Positions 19,875 through 29,492 of a DNA stretch of 64,000 nt are shown here, piece after piece. A model generated the notes under the pieces. It ran no database searches, was not told the origin of the DNA, and was given only the letters and a program-made list of their open reading frames with translations. The stretch is from Halobacillus sp. Nhm2S1 (lineage in GTDB: Bacteria > Bacillota > Bacilli > Bacillales > Halobacillaceae). A program made the position numbers and the translations under genes. Where the stretch lies: positions 372,001 through 436,000 of the forward strand of contig NZ_JAIEZV010000003.1 in assembly GCF_019599545.1 (NCBI RefSeq), read 5' to 3'. The first letter of the stretch is position 1; the number at the start of each line of letters is the position of its first letter.

Positions 19875-21689
19875 TTAATCTTCGTTCAAATCAAGGACGG
19901 ACATGAATGCTTCTTGTGGGACCTCAACAGATCCAACCATCTTCATGCGCTTCTTCCCTTCTTTTTGCTTTTCAAGCAATTTACGCTTACGGGAAATGTC
20001 TCCACCGTAACACTTGGAAAGGACGTTTTTACGCATCGCTTTGATCGTCGTTCGAGCAACGATTTTATTTCCGATGGCAGCTTGGACAGGAACTTCAAAT
20101 TGCTGTCTTGGAATTAATTCCTTAAGCTTTTCAGCAATGAGCTTACCACGTTCGTACGCAAAGTCACGGTGTACGATGAAGGACAATGCATCAATGGTAT
20201 CCCCGTTCAACAAGATATCCATTTTCACAAGATTGGAGACACGGTACCCAATCAACTCATAATCAAAGGATGCATACCCTTTTGTTTGGGATTTCAAGGA
20301 ATCAAAGAAATCATATACAATTTCAGACAATGGAATCTCATAAACGATATTGACCCTGTTGTCATCTAGATACTGCATATCCATGAAATTGCCGCGCTTG
20401 CGTTGACAGATTTCCATAACTGGACCGACATAATCGTTCGGTACCATGACCGTTGCCTTGACAAAAGGTTCCTGAACTTCTTCAAGTTTCTGGTTATCCG
20501 GCATCATGGAAGGGTTATCGACATTGGCCACAGATCCATCCGTAAGGGTCACCTGATAAATAACACTTGGCGCTGTCGTAATAAGATCGATCTTATATTC
20601 CCGTTCGATACGTTCTTGGATGATTTCCATATGAAGCATTCCTAAGAAACCACAACGGAACCCAAAACCAAGTGCCTGGGAAGTTTCAGGCTCGAATTGA
20701 AGGGAGGAATCATTAAGTTCCAAGCGTTCAAGAGCATCTCTAAGGTCATTGTATTTGCTCGCATCCACTGGATACATCCCACAGAATACCATCGGATTCA
20801 TCTTTTTATATCCAGGCAGAGGTTCAGTGGCGGGATTATTAGCAAGCGTAATGGTATCCCCCACACGGCTGTCCCCAATATTCTTGATTGAGGCCGTTAA
20901 ATAACCGACATCCCCAACATTCAACTCTTTCAATGGGGTAGGAGTCGGACGGAAGACGCCTAGTTCATTCACTTCGAACTCTTTGCCAGTGGCCATCATT
21001 TTAATTTTATCCCCAAGTTTGATAGAACCTTCACGAACACACGTATAGGCTACGACACCTCTATAGGAATCGTACAAGGAGTCGAAAATCAGCGCCTTCG
21101 TAGGGTCCTTCACATCGCCTTGAGGAGCCGGAATATCACTTACGATCCGTTCTAATATCTCATCGATCCCTACTCCTTCTTTAGCAGAAGCAAGAATGGC
21201 ATCAGAAGCATCAATCCCGATGACATCTTCAATTTCTTGTTTGATACGTTCAGGGTCAGCACCTGGAAGGTCAATTTTATTAATGACCGGAATAATTTCT
21301 AAATCGTTCTCCAGTGCCAGGTAAACATTGGCTAATGTTTGTGCTTCTATTCCCTGTGCAGCATCTACAACCAGGATCGCACCTTCACAGGCCGCTAAAC
21401 TACGAGAGACCTCATATGTAAAGTCGACGTGACCTGGGGTATCGATTAAGTGGAACGTATAATCCTGTCCATCTTTCGCTTCATAAGACAATTGAACGGC
21501 ATTTAATTTAATCGTGATTCCACGTTCACGTTCAAGATCCATCGCGTCAAGGAATTGTTCCTTCATTTCTCTTTGGGTTAGTGCTTTCGTTTTTTCCAGA
21601 ATACGGTCTGCAAGTGTCGATTTCCCGTGGTCGATATGGGCAATAATCGAAAAATTGCGGACCCTTTCTTGTTTAGATTGTGCTGTCAA
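19875..21689 (-). CDS. lepA: Elongation factor 4 (LepA)
   Basis: Translational GTPase that acts on the ribosome during initiation or back-translocation. The 604 residues have G1 AHIDHGKST, the switch region RERGITIK, G3 DTPGHVDF, G4 NKIDLP, an EF-G-like domain set, and the LepA-specific C-terminus ([17 protein letters not shown]). The start is TTG at 21689 with AGGAG nine bases upstream; no ATG fits better. It is clustered with the sporulation genes yqxA-spoIIP-gpr upstream. Confidence 0.97.
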   Translation of the reverse strand: MTAQSKQERVRNFSIIAHIDHGKSTLADRILEKTKALTQREMKEQFLDAMDLERERGITIKLNAVQLSYEAKDGQDYTFHLIDTPGHVDFTYEVSRSLAACEGAILVVDAAQGIEAQTLANVYLALENDLEIIPVINKIDLPGADPERIKQEIEDVIGIDASDAILASAKEGVGIDEILERIVSDIPAPQGDVKDPTKALIFDSLYDSYRGVVAYTCVREGSIKLGDKIKMMATGKEFEVNELGVFRPTPTPLKELNVGDVGYLTASIKNIGDSRVGDTITLANNPATEPLPGYKKMNPMVFCGMYPVDASKYNDLRDALERLELNDSSLQFEPETSQALGFGFRCGFLGMLHMEIIQERIEREYKIDLITTAPSVIYQVTLTDGSVANVDNPSMMPDNQKLEEVQEPFVKATVMVPNDYVGPVMEICQRKRGNFMDMQYLDDNRVNIVYEIPLSEIVYDFFDSLKSQTKGYASFDYELIGYRVSNLVKMDILLNGDTIDALSFIVHRDFAYERGKLIAEKLKELIPRQQFEVPVQAAIGNKIVARTTIKAMRKNVLSKCYGGDISRKRKLLEKQKEGKKRMKMVGSVEVPQEAFMSVLDLNED

Positions 21690-21786
21690 CTTAAATCACT
21701 CCTACTGAATTCGACACAAATATCTAGGTTGATTATAGCAATACGGCAAGCATTATTCAATGTAAACCCCCAACAACATCTGAATC

Positions 21787-22104
21787 TTATTCCCCTGCCT
21801 GAATAATTTCAGACAAAACAACGATGACTCCATTGAAGCTTGAAGCCACCCCTTCCCCCATCCCTCCAGCAAGTTGTGAGATCCAGGGCGCCCCAGCATC
21901 TATTTTAGGAGGAGCGCAAAAATCATCGGTACCCGGTGATGAGGATATTTGCTCTTCTACCCTGTGGTCCACTTCTTGCTCCGCTTTTTCAATCGTCACC
22001 ACAGCGGGGCGGTCATCCAGCTTTTCGTTTGTTTTATTAATGCCATAAAAAGCTCCCGTAATAAAAACAACGACAACGATGAGTCCCCCCGCCAACCATT
22101 TCAT
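21787..22104 (-). CDS. yqxA: YqxA family protein
   Basis: A 105-residue protein with one N-terminal membrane segment (about residues 3-21) and a soluble tail rich in glutamate, in the position held by yqxA between spoIIP and lepA in B. subtilis. Its tail ends in a mildly hydrophobic helix (GEGVASSFNGVIVVLSEII). Function is unknown; the ATG has GGAGG six bases upstream and lies 15 bases after the spoIIP stop, so it is likely co-transcribed with spoIIP during sporulation. Confidence 0.8.
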   Translation of the reverse strand: MKWLAGGLIVVVVFITGAFYGINKTNEKLDDRPAVVTIEKAEQEVDHRVEEQISSSPGTDDFCAPPKIDAGAPWISQLAGGMGEGVASSFNGVIVVLSEIIQAGE

Positions 22105-22119
22105 TGTGCCCCTCCTCCA

Positions 22120-23268
22120 TTACTCTGTGGATACCTTTTCATCTTCAAAGTAATAATCACTGAAAACTTCCGCCATAACATCTGCCGAACGATACAATTC
22201 GTCTAGATGATTATAAACTCCGCCAAACTCGATAAGGATGGCATTCGGATGCAAGTCCTGGTTATAGATGCCGTCTACACCTGAACCCTTCTTCGTTATA
22301 ACCCCACGGCTGATCCCTGGATATTTCTCCTCCAAGAGCTGGTGAATTCTGGATGCAAGTTGTAAGTTCTGTTCATATTGAGGGTGTTCAGCTCCTATGA
22401 CAAAAGCAAAGCGTGCGTAATCTTTTCCGTTGATTGTGGTTGTCGTGTGCTCCTTAGAAAGGGAATCCCTGTGAAGGTCAAACAAGTACTGGATGCCTCC
22501 ATTCTGACTGATGGCTTCTTCCACTACAGGTCTTACAGCATCATAGGATTGATAATACTCCATTCCTTTTTCACTTCTTAATGCAGCTACATCTGTTGTA
22601 TCAACAATCGCTCCAATCCCTCTTTTTTCCAACCCTTCTCCAAGACGCTCTCCGATAAGCGTAATATTCACTTTTCCATCATGGTCCGTGGACTCATCAG
22701 GTAAATGCGGATAGAAGGATTCTGTGTTATGGGTGTGGTAAATGTAAACACGATCTTCACCAACCGGCCTCTCTTCTTGCTTTCCTTCATCTTCGTTTGT
22801 TTCTTCCACCTCTCCTTCCTCCCCGCGGTCATCTACAATCATAGGAGGTTCTGACTCAATAGGGAGTGTAGAGTAGTCCGTCCCTTTACCAGCAATGATA
22901 ATTTGACTGTTATAGGAAGATAACCCCGGAATTTCTCTTCCTAGGAGGCTTCTTGGATCATTGGGTGTAAGGCTTGTAAGTAATTGAAAAGACAATGTCG
23001 TTAGACTCGGGATTCGATTTCCTTCAGGGTGGGCATCTTTGAATGCGCGGTTTTCCATTTCAAAGAGATATAAAAAAGCACTGCCTTCAAGCTTGGTTGT
23101 CCATTCTTGTATCGTACTTGAATAAATACGGTAGGTCGTTTTTGCACCTGTAAGAATACCAATACCAATAAACAATAAAAGCAAAACGGTGACTGCGATG
23201 ATGGTCCATCTAGTCCCCTGCTTCATATAACTTTTCTTATTTTTCTTCATGATCGGGTAACGAGACAT
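22120..23268 (-). CDS. spoIIP: Stage II sporulation protein P
   Basis: Amidase/endopeptidase that degrades septal peptidoglycan during engulfment, in a complex with SpoIID and SpoIIM. The 382 residues have a membrane anchor (about 21-42), a variable linker with an acidic EGEVEETNEDEGKQEE stretch, and the SpoIIP catalytic domain with VYIYHTHNTESFYPHLP, FDLHRDSLS and ILIEFGGVYN (metal ligands His, Glu, His). The ATG has GGGGGAGG. It is downstream of gpr, as in other Bacillaceae. Confidence 0.96.
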   Translation of the reverse strand: MSRYPIMKKNKKSYMKQGTRWTIIAVTVLLLLFIGIGILTGAKTTYRIYSSTIQEWTTKLEGSAFLYLFEMENRAFKDAHPEGNRIPSLTTLSFQLLTSLTPNDPRSLLGREIPGLSSYNSQIIIAGKGTDYSTLPIESEPPMIVDDRGEEGEVEETNEDEGKQEERPVGEDRVYIYHTHNTESFYPHLPDESTDHDGKVNITLIGERLGEGLEKRGIGAIVDTTDVAALRSEKGMEYYQSYDAVRPVVEEAISQNGGIQYLFDLHRDSLSKEHTTTTINGKDYARFAFVIGAEHPQYEQNLQLASRIHQLLEEKYPGISRGVITKKGSGVDGIYNQDLHPNAILIEFGGVYNHLDELYRSADVMAEVFSDYYFEDEKVSTE

Positions 23269-23349
23269 GAAAAATCCTCCCCCTCATCCACTATCTAGTA
23301 AATGGTATGAGAGAGAGGAATTTAATAGAACCTCTCTAGTAAATCATTA

Positions 23350-24438
23350 TTAAAAATTAGATTGTGCTTCGCCATCTTCTATCCCCGGGTGCAAAGCCCC
23401 ATTGATCCCCTTCGCGATGACATGCGCCATATCCTGAATGAAGCTGTCCACCTCTTTAGGTGTAACCATTAAATTGTGGCCAAGTGGGGTCAGTACTTCC
23501 TTAATCAGTTGTTTCTTTTCCACCTCTTCTAATTGGCCGAACATGCCCATAACCGCTTTGCTTTGCTCCTCATTCGGATGGTCTTCTTCCGTCAGCGTCT
23601 TTCTTTCAAACGGGTTCATGGCGGGCGACAATGCATTTGAAGGGCGATCTTTTTCCCGCCACTCTCTGCCAAAATGTTTTAACACATAATCAATGGCATC
23701 ACTTGTAATTGTCACGGCATCTACTACTGTTGGTACTCCAATGGAAATTACAGGGATGCCATATGTCTCTCTGCTGATTTCTTTCCGCTTGTTGCCTACC
23801 CCAGACCCTGGGTGAATCCCTGTATCAGAAAGTTGTATGGTCGCATTGATACGATTGATTGAACGTGAAGCAAGCGCATCGATGACCAAAACAAAATCCG
23901 GCTTCGTTTGTTCAATGATCCCATGAACCATATCACTGGTTTCAATCCCAGTCACGCCCATAACCCCAGGTGTGAATGCAGAAACAGGTCGGTAACCATC
24001 AGATACGGTTTCGGGATGAAGCTCAAATAAGTGGCTCGTAACATAGACTTCTTCTGTCACTAATGGCCCCAGAGCATCTGGCGTCACATTATGATTACCA
24101 AGTCCGACAATTAAACCCCGGTCCATTTCTTTTATTCCACATTCATTCATTAATTTCCTTAACTGTCCGGATAACGTCTTTGCTAAGTTCACTTGTAATT
24201 GATGATCCTGTTTACGAATAGCGAGTGATTCCAAGGTGACATAATGCCCCGCCTTTTTCCCGATCCGTTCAGCTCCTGCTTCATCTACCGTTACATACGT
24301 AATCTTAATATCGTTTTTTTCGTTTTCATGGACCTCAACCCCATCAGAATCTGAAGATCCCGGTTCATCTTTCACATTCATCTCCTGAGCTTCAAGCGCC
24401 AAGTCCGTTCTTAACGTGTAGTCGAAATTTTCCTCCAT
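23350..24438 (-). CDS. gpr: Germination protease GPR
   Basis: Initiates breakdown of small acid-soluble spore proteins on germination. The 362 residues begin with a short acidic propeptide-like stretch ([11 protein letters not shown]) that is removed in the active enzyme, and have the core [18 protein letters not shown] and [27 protein letters not shown]. The ATG has AGGAGG. It diverges from rpsT. Forespore (sigma-G) expression is known from B. subtilis; a clear sigma-G promoter was not picked out here. Confidence 0.96.
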   Translation of the reverse strand: MEENFDYTLRTDLALEAQEMNVKDEPGSSDSDGVEVHENEKNDIKITYVTVDEAGAERIGKKAGHYVTLESLAIRKQDHQLQVNLAKTLSGQLRKLMNECGIKEMDRGLIVGLGNHNVTPDALGPLVTEEVYVTSHLFELHPETVSDGYRPVSAFTPGVMGVTGIETSDMVHGIIEQTKPDFVLVIDALASRSINRINATIQLSDTGIHPGSGVGNKRKEISRETYGIPVISIGVPTVVDAVTITSDAIDYVLKHFGREWREKDRPSNALSPAMNPFERKTLTEEDHPNEEQSKAVMGMFGQLEEVEKKQLIKEVLTPLGHNLMVTPKEVDSFIQDMAHVIAKGINGALHPGIEDGEAQSNF

Positions 24439-24518
24439 TCAACTCAACCTCCTTAAGAAAATCATCTCCCAAGGAGATAAAAACTATGCAAATGAAGGGA
24501 TTCATATATAGATAAGTA

Positions 24519-24547
24519 TTGAAAACAGCGTACCGCTCTGGTAAAAT
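24519..24547 (+). promoter_or_regulatory. Sigma-A promoter for rpsT
   Basis: TTGAAA (24519-24524), 17-base spacer, TAAAAT (24542-24547), about 50 bases before the rpsT start codon. Confidence 0.85.
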
Positions 24548-24599
24548 GTCTCTTGTTCGATATGAATGAGTCTTTTGTTTTTACCTAGGAGGTGAAACT

Positions 24600-24860
24600 A
24601 TGCCTAATATTAAATCAGCGAAAAAACGTGTACGTACGAATGATGACGCTCGTTCTTTGAATGCAGCTTTCAAATCTGACATGCGTACAGCGGTTAAACG
24701 TGTAGAAAAGCTTGTTGAAAGCAAGGATGTGGAGAACGCGAAAGAAGCCCTTCCTACAGCTGTTAAGAAAATCGACAAAGCTGTTCAACGTGGTGCCCTT
24801 CCTACAAATACAGGGAACCGTAAAAAATCCCGCCTAACAAAACTAGTCAACGCATTATAA
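24600..24860 (+). CDS. rpsT: 30S ribosomal protein S20
   Basis: An 86-residue basic helical protein, MPNIKSAKKRVRTNDDAR at the start and GNRKKSRLTKLVNAL at the end, typical of S20, which binds 16S rRNA. The ATG has AGGAGG seven bases upstream. It is monocistronic on the plus strand between the minus-strand genes gpr and holA, with its own promoter and two terminators. Confidence 0.97.
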   Translation: MPNIKSAKKRVRTNDDARSLNAAFKSDMRTAVKRVEKLVESKDVENAKEALPTAVKKIDKAVQRGALPTNTGNRKKSRLTKLVNAL

Positions 24861-24885
24861 TTCATTCGTAATTTATGACCAACAG

Positions 24886-24917
24886 ACGATCCTTCTTTTT
24901 GGAATGGATCGTTTTTA
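24886..24917 (+). terminator. First terminator after rpsT
   Basis: Stem ACGATCC (24886-24892) with GGATCGT (24906-24912) followed by five T residues, 25 bases after the rpsT stop. Confidence 0.8.
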
Positions 24918-24924
24918 CATGAAC

Positions 24925-24956
24925 GAAGCCCTCCGAGTTATCGGAGGGCTTCTTTT
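24925..24956 (+). terminator. Second terminator after rpsT
   Basis: Perfect 12-bp stem (24925-24936 with 24941-24952), GTTA loop, then TTTT. It is stronger than the first and may also stop holA transcription from the other side. Confidence 0.88.
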
Positions 24957-25067
24957 CATTGTTTATATCACTGACAAATTATGTTGGAGATGCTTTAGAG
25001 AAGAAAGTCCACAACGATCCGTCCAACTTCACCTCACCCCAAAATCGTAAATCGCCCAATATGGAAA

Positions 25068-26087
25068 TTATAAAGAGACAGGGGTGTCTTGCTTAATGTT
25101 GATCAATCGATAGAGGAGCATTTCAAAAGCCAGGGCTTTCTCCATTTTCCCCTGCTTCAGATTGTAGTCCGTTTCAGCAAGTTGATTCATAATTTGATCC
25201 AGTTCCTGCTGTGAGAAGGCTCGCTCCCGTTTCAACGCCATTTTGATAACGTAAGGATGGGCTTTAATGTAACTTCTCATTTGGTTCTGGCCGTATCCTT
25301 TTTGCTTGAGTACCTTCGCTTGACTGATAATCCTGAATTGAGAAGCAAGCAGGGCAGTCAAAGCGATCGGCTCTTCATTCAGTTTTTCCAGATCCTTATA
25401 AATTCGTATCGCACGACCCAGGTCCTTTTCCATAACGGCATCAACCAGTTTAAGCCCCGAAGCTTCTGCACTGTGGGAAAGTAGCTGCTCTGCTATATCT
25501 CTGGTGACTACGCCTCCTTCTCCGACATATAATGCCAACTTCTCCATTTCCTTTCTAAGTGCCATAAGATTTGCACCAATTTCCTGAGTGAACAGTTCAT
25601 GAATTTCTGAAGGAACGGTGATATGTAAATCGTTTGCTAAGGTTTGTATCCATTTGTCAATGTCCCATTCTTTCACCGGCTGGCAGCTGATGGCTTCTCC
25701 ATTCTTCTTTAATTGCTTAAACACTTTTTTCCGTTCATCCAGCTTTTCATATGGAGCAATTAGAATTAACACCGTATATTCAGCAGGATTTTGAAGGTAT
25801 TCTAAAAGTACTTCCGTATCATGTTCAAACGGAAGTTTATCCGGTTTTGCCTTTAAAAAGACGGGATGATTGGCAATGACGACTTTCCCTTCACCAAGAA
25901 ATGGAAAAGTTTCTGCATCTGTAATGACATCCTCAATGGGGGTCTCTTCTAAATCATACTGGGAAATATTAAATTCCCGATCTTCTTTCTTTAATGTTTT
26001 TTCGATGATTTTATTCTTATGTTCCTGAATTAAGTAGGATTCTTCTCCATATAATAAGTACACTTGTGACTGTTTTACATTGACCAT
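25068..26087 (-). CDS. holA: DNA polymerase III delta subunit (YqeN)
   Basis: Delta subunit of the clamp loader; opens the DnaN sliding clamp. The 339 residues start VYLLYGEESYLIQEHKNKII, the degenerate AAA+ module typical of delta, followed by FPFLGEGKVVIANHPVF and an all-helical C-terminal collar domain. Full length. ATG at 26087; AAGGAAGGA lies upstream of it, just 3' of an unusual structured segment (26110-26274) that would be the 5' leader of this gene if transcription starts further up. Confidence 0.95.
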   Translation of the reverse strand: MVNVKQSQVYLLYGEESYLIQEHKNKIIEKTLKKEDREFNISQYDLEETPIEDVITDAETFPFLGEGKVVIANHPVFLKAKPDKLPFEHDTEVLLEYLQNPAEYTVLILIAPYEKLDERKKVFKQLKKNGEAISCQPVKEWDIDKWIQTLANDLHITVPSEIHELFTQEIGANLMALRKEMEKLALYVGEGGVVTRDIAEQLLSHSAEASGLKLVDAVMEKDLGRAIRIYKDLEKLNEEPIALTALLASQFRIISQAKVLKQKGYGQNQMRSYIKAHPYVIKMALKRERAFSQQELDQIMNQLAETDYNLKQGKMEKALAFEMLLYRLINIKQDTPVSL

Positions 26088-26109
26088 AAAGTGGTTGTCC
26101 TTCCTTTAT

Positions 26110-26274
26110 AAAAAAAGAGTACGGCGCCCCAAAATGGGGAACTCAGTGTCACCATTTTATGTTTCTTTGGAATTTCTGTCAAAATGGTGTGCTGATATCG
26201 CCGTATGAACCATCTATATAAACGCCATTCCAAAAGCCCCGGGAGCTCTTGGAGAGGACGATGTTGTTCCTCTC
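26110..26274 (-). ncRNA. Structured leader or small RNA upstream of holA
   Basis: Unassigned structured element. Read on the minus strand it forms hairpin A (26268-26274 with 26252-26258), hairpin B (26245-26252 with 26230-26237, one G-U), then a three-way junction: P1 26199-26205 with 26120-26126; P2 26192-26195 with 26143-26146, a small internal loop, and nine pairs 26181-26189 with 26150-26158; P3 26136-26139 with 26127-26130. Seven U residues follow three bases after P1 (26116-26110), and the holA ribosome site comes next. Orientation is chosen from the U-run. It could be a leader that controls holA, an independent small RNA, or a mobile palindromic repeat; I do not recognise an established family. 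Confidence 0.5.
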
Positions 26275-26436
26275 TTGCGTTTAGTTTGACCGCTTACAGG
26301 ATAATTATCTGTGACAAGTCTTGCTAGGAGTGGGAAAGGTATGAATCATCGATAAAATTCGTATTTCATGCCCGGTAAATGTAGATTTTTGGTTAAAAAT
26401 GGACTATACTTAATAATTGATATAGGAGGGGTAACA

Positions 26437-26571
26437 GTGAACGAGTTTAAAAACGATATTCAATCCAAAACTAATGATGTGATCGACTCTGGGTTAGGGT
26501 TTGTATTTTCATTTGTTTTCTTCTTCGTCATCTTCTTCATCGGTGTTTTGTTTTCTTTTCTTGGACAGTAA
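26437..26571 (+). CDS. yqzM: YqzM family protein
   Basis: A 44-residue protein: a short polar N-terminus (NEFKNDIQSKTNDVIDSG) followed by one phenylalanine-rich membrane segment (GFVFSFVFFFVIFFIGVLF). The GTG start at 26437 has an ideal AGGAGG seven bases upstream. In B. subtilis yqzM lies between holA (yqeN) and comEC in the same orientation. Function unknown; a longer reading from 26368 has no ribosome site. Confidence 0.88.
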   Translation: MNEFKNDIQSKTNDVIDSGLGFVFSFVFFFVIFFIGVLFSFLGQ

Positions 26572-26587
26572 TGAAATGCAAAACCGG

Positions 26588-26616
26588 AAGGCTGCTGTTT
26601 TTGGCAGTCTTTTTTT
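26588..26616 (+). terminator. Terminator after yqzM
   Basis: Seven-pair stem AGGCTGC ... GCAGTCT with one G-T pair and a run of seven T. It touches the comEC stop codon from the convergent direction. Confidence 0.8.
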
Positions 26617-28882
26617 ATTCTCTGCTCGCATTATACGGGATAAACGTTGAAAACGTTCCAGTTTGCCCAGAAAAAATGTATTGAACGGAACCATGCCGAT
26701 TGGTTTGAAGCAATACGACCCCATGTTCGGATAACCTTTCTACAACCTCTTCGTGAGGATGGCCGTAGCGATTATCCACTCCTGCAGATATTAAACCTAT
26801 TTTTGGTTGCAGCCCATTCAACAGTTCCTCTGAAGTGGATGTATCACTTCCATGGTGAGCCACTTTTAAGACATCTGTCTGTAACGACAAACTCCTCTTT
26901 AAGATGTCCTTTTCAATCGGAGCAGATATATCTCCCGTAAAGAACCACCACTTTCCTCCCAACAGGCTATTCAACACGAGTGAATTGTCATTTGGGTCCC
27001 CTTGATCTTCACCCTCGACCGGATGCATCACATAAAATTCATGCCCTCCAACCCAAATGCTCTGTCCTGCGCTTACTTTCTCAATTCCAACTCCGTATTC
27101 CTCTGAATGAAAAGGACTGACATAGATGCTCCCAACATTCATTTCATCAAGTATAAAAGGAACACTTCCACTGTGATCAGAATCTTCATGAGTAATGAAT
27201 AGAGCATCTATTTGCTGAATACCTCTTGATTTTAAGAACGGCAGGATCACCTCATCGGCCGTCTTTTCTTTATTCGAAGAAAAGACCGGCGGCCCAGCTG
27301 CATCGATCATAATGACTCCATTCCTCTGTGGAAGCTCTATGACAAAGGAATCCCCCTGGCCCACATCCAACATGGTTACGACTCCTTCCTTAGTAAAATA
27401 CGGAATCAAACTATAATAAACAAATACAAAAACCACGGCCACGGAAGCCAGGAATGCTTTTACCTTTTCCTTCTGTTCCCATTTTTTCATCATAATTACG
27501 AAACAGGCGGTGTACAAGAAGATGTAACTGGAGGGAAGCTCACCAATCACCCAGGGGTAATCGAAAGCATCGGATTGTGTGATGAGGAAAGATATAACAA
27601 AATCATGAATCGTCGCAAAGGCATCGGAAAGGAATGTGCATAGGGAAGGAAGCAAAAAGGAAAGAAGAAAAACAGCCATCAATAAGGGGATAACAAAGAA
27701 TGAAAAATACGGAACAGCAATCATATTGACCCATAAAGATAAAGGCTGAAACTCATAAAAATAATGGACCTGTAGTGCAAGGAGGGAGAGCTGGCTGACC
27801 AACCCTATAATCGCAGACTGCATCCACTTACTCTCATACTGCTTCAACACCGGAATCGTAAGCAGTAAACTGAAGGTGACTAAAAACGAAAATTGAAAAC
27901 CCAGGTGATAAAAATAAGACGGGTAAAAAATTAACAAGAAGAAACAGGTGAAGGAGAGAAGGTCAATGATAGGGATCTTTTTTTGGAATGAACCTGTGAA
28001 TATAAGAAGAACCCCCATAAGTCCAGCACGCATGACAGATGGAGCACCACCTGATATAAACATGTAAAAAGGTAAAAGGGCAAGCAAGAAAATCTTAGAT
28101 TGCTTCTTTGTTGCTATGCCTGTCCGGTATAGAAGAAAGTAAGTCCCTCCCAGTGTCAGTCCAACGTGCAAGCCTGATATGGCGAGTATATGGGATAAAT
28201 TAAACTCTCTAAACCATTCAATTGTCGAAGAATCGATCAGCCTGATATCTCCGAAAATCAGAGCCTCCATCCATACATAAGTAGTTGGGCGGACACGCTC
28301 CTTCACAGACATTTTTAATTGTTCTCTTGTGTCATACAAGTGATTGATCCACGATTCTCCTTGACACTGGAGAAACGCTTCATCTTGGAGTAGAATCTGA
28401 AGATAAATTCCCTTACCCGCCATATGAGCACGATAATCGAACTGGCCCGGATTGCGTGCACCATCGAAAGGCTTCACCTCTCCTCTCACCATACAGAGAG
28501 CCCCATGTTTCAAACTTTCAGGTGGAAGATCATTTGGTTTTTCTTTCACATAACGAACAAGCACTTTACCGGCATCCCCTTCCAATACGACTGAAAAAGC
28601 ATGAGCACTTTCCGTCACATCAGATACAATTTCACCTTCCACGGCATGGCCATCAAGGGATTGAGAAGAAACAGGCGAGGAATCAAGTGATAGGTGGGAG
28701 TACCCACCGATCACGAATAGAAGGAGGAAGAAGAGGAAGAGGAGGTTTCGACGAAAACTGAACAACCAAAAAAGAAAAACAATCCCAACGACATAAAAAG
28801 GAAAACCTCGTTGAATAGATAACACCCCGCCAAGCACAAAGGCTGTGACGGGAAGATGCCAGGACCCTCTCAAGATGATCAC
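26615..28882 (-). CDS. comEC: Competence DNA channel protein ComEC
   Basis: Membrane channel that carries transforming single-stranded DNA into the cell. The 755 residues have two N-terminal membrane helices and a DUF4131 OB-fold, the ComEC/Rec2 membrane domain (about residues 220-480, with SHILAISGLHVGLTLGG), and a C-terminal metallo-beta-lactamase-like domain with MLDVGQGDSFVIELP, ITHEDSDHSG and KVAHHGSDTSTS. All metal-site motifs are intact. The GTG start overlaps the comEB stop (GTGA), so the genes are coupled. Transformation would need the comG genes elsewhere. Confidence 0.96.
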   Translation of the reverse strand: MIILRGSWHLPVTAFVLGGVLSIQRGFPFYVVGIVFLFWLFSFRRNLLFLFFLLLFVIGGYSHLSLDSSPVSSQSLDGHAVEGEIVSDVTESAHAFSVVLEGDAGKVLVRYVKEKPNDLPPESLKHGALCMVRGEVKPFDGARNPGQFDYRAHMAGKGIYLQILLQDEAFLQCQGESWINHLYDTREQLKMSVKERVRPTTYVWMEALIFGDIRLIDSSTIEWFREFNLSHILAISGLHVGLTLGGTYFLLYRTGIATKKQSKIFLLALLPFYMFISGGAPSVMRAGLMGVLLIFTGSFQKKIPIIDLLSFTCFFLLIFYPSYFYHLGFQFSFLVTFSLLLTIPVLKQYESKWMQSAIIGLVSQLSLLALQVHYFYEFQPLSLWVNMIAVPYFSFFVIPLLMAVFLLSFLLPSLCTFLSDAFATIHDFVISFLITQSDAFDYPWVIGELPSSYIFLYTACFVIMMKKWEQKEKVKAFLASVAVVFVFVYYSLIPYFTKEGVVTMLDVGQGDSFVIELPQRNGVIMIDAAGPPVFSSNKEKTADEVILPFLKSRGIQQIDALFITHEDSDHSGSVPFILDEMNVGSIYVSPFHSEEYGVGIEKVSAGQSIWVGGHEFYVMHPVEGEDQGDPNDNSLVLNSLLGGKWWFFTGDISAPIEKDILKRSLSLQTDVLKVAHHGSDTSTSEELLNGLQPKIGLISAGVDNRYGHPHEEVVERLSEHGVVLLQTNRHGSVQYIFSGQTGTFSTFIPYNASRE

Positions 28883-29436
28883 TGTTTGTCCAGTTTTAAA
28901 AGTTGTGATGCTTCGTTTACGAGTTGTTCTGACTCAGGGTCCCCGTTCAACTCGATTTTCTCAAGCATTTGCTTTATGAGAAGCTTTTGTTTCTGTTCGA
29001 GTGGCTCCGTTTCTACAGGGACCTTTTGCATACGGACGCCTGACTGCTGCAACATCTCGATTGCATAGGAATCATTTTTATAATCTTCGCTATAATAGAC
29101 AGCTTTCACCCCTGCTTGAATAATTGCCTTCGTACAGTGCAGACATGGAAAATGAGTTACGTAAATCTCTGCACCTTCTGTAGCAACACCGAACTTGGAG
29201 CATTGAAGGAGTGCGTTCATTTCAGCATGTATGGTGCGGACACAATGACCATCAACGACATAGCAACCCTCATCGATACAATGCACACCCCCAGAGACGC
29301 TTCCATTGTACCCCCCGGCAATCATGCGCTTATCTCTTACAATAACCGCTCCCACAGCTAACCTCTGACAGGTGCTGCGTGATTTTAATAAATAACTTTG
29401 TGACATGAAGTATTGATTCCAAGTAATCCGCTCCAT
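28879..29436 (-). CDS. comEB: ComE operon protein 2, dCMP deaminase family
   Basis: Zinc deaminase family member of the late competence operon; not needed for transformation in B. subtilis. The 185 residues have the zinc motifs HAEMNALLQ and HFPCLHCTKAII, and extra cysteine/histidine residues (GGVHCIDEGC) as in dCMP deaminases. The ATG at 29436 gives the usual start MERITWNQYFMSQ; an upstream TTG/GTG reading adds 18 residues without family support. It is the middle gene of comEA-comEB-comEC. Confidence 0.93.
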   Translation of the reverse strand: MERITWNQYFMSQSYLLKSRSTCQRLAVGAVIVRDKRMIAGGYNGSVSGGVHCIDEGCYVVDGHCVRTIHAEMNALLQCSKFGVATEGAEIYVTHFPCLHCTKAIIQAGVKAVYYSEDYKNDSYAIEMLQQSGVRMQKVPVETEPLEQKQKLLIKQMLEKIELNGDPESEQLVNEASQLLKLDKQ

Positions 29437-29492
29437 TATGTAACCCCCACTTTTTTCATCAAGTTTACTCTGACCACTGGATTCCGTCAAAC

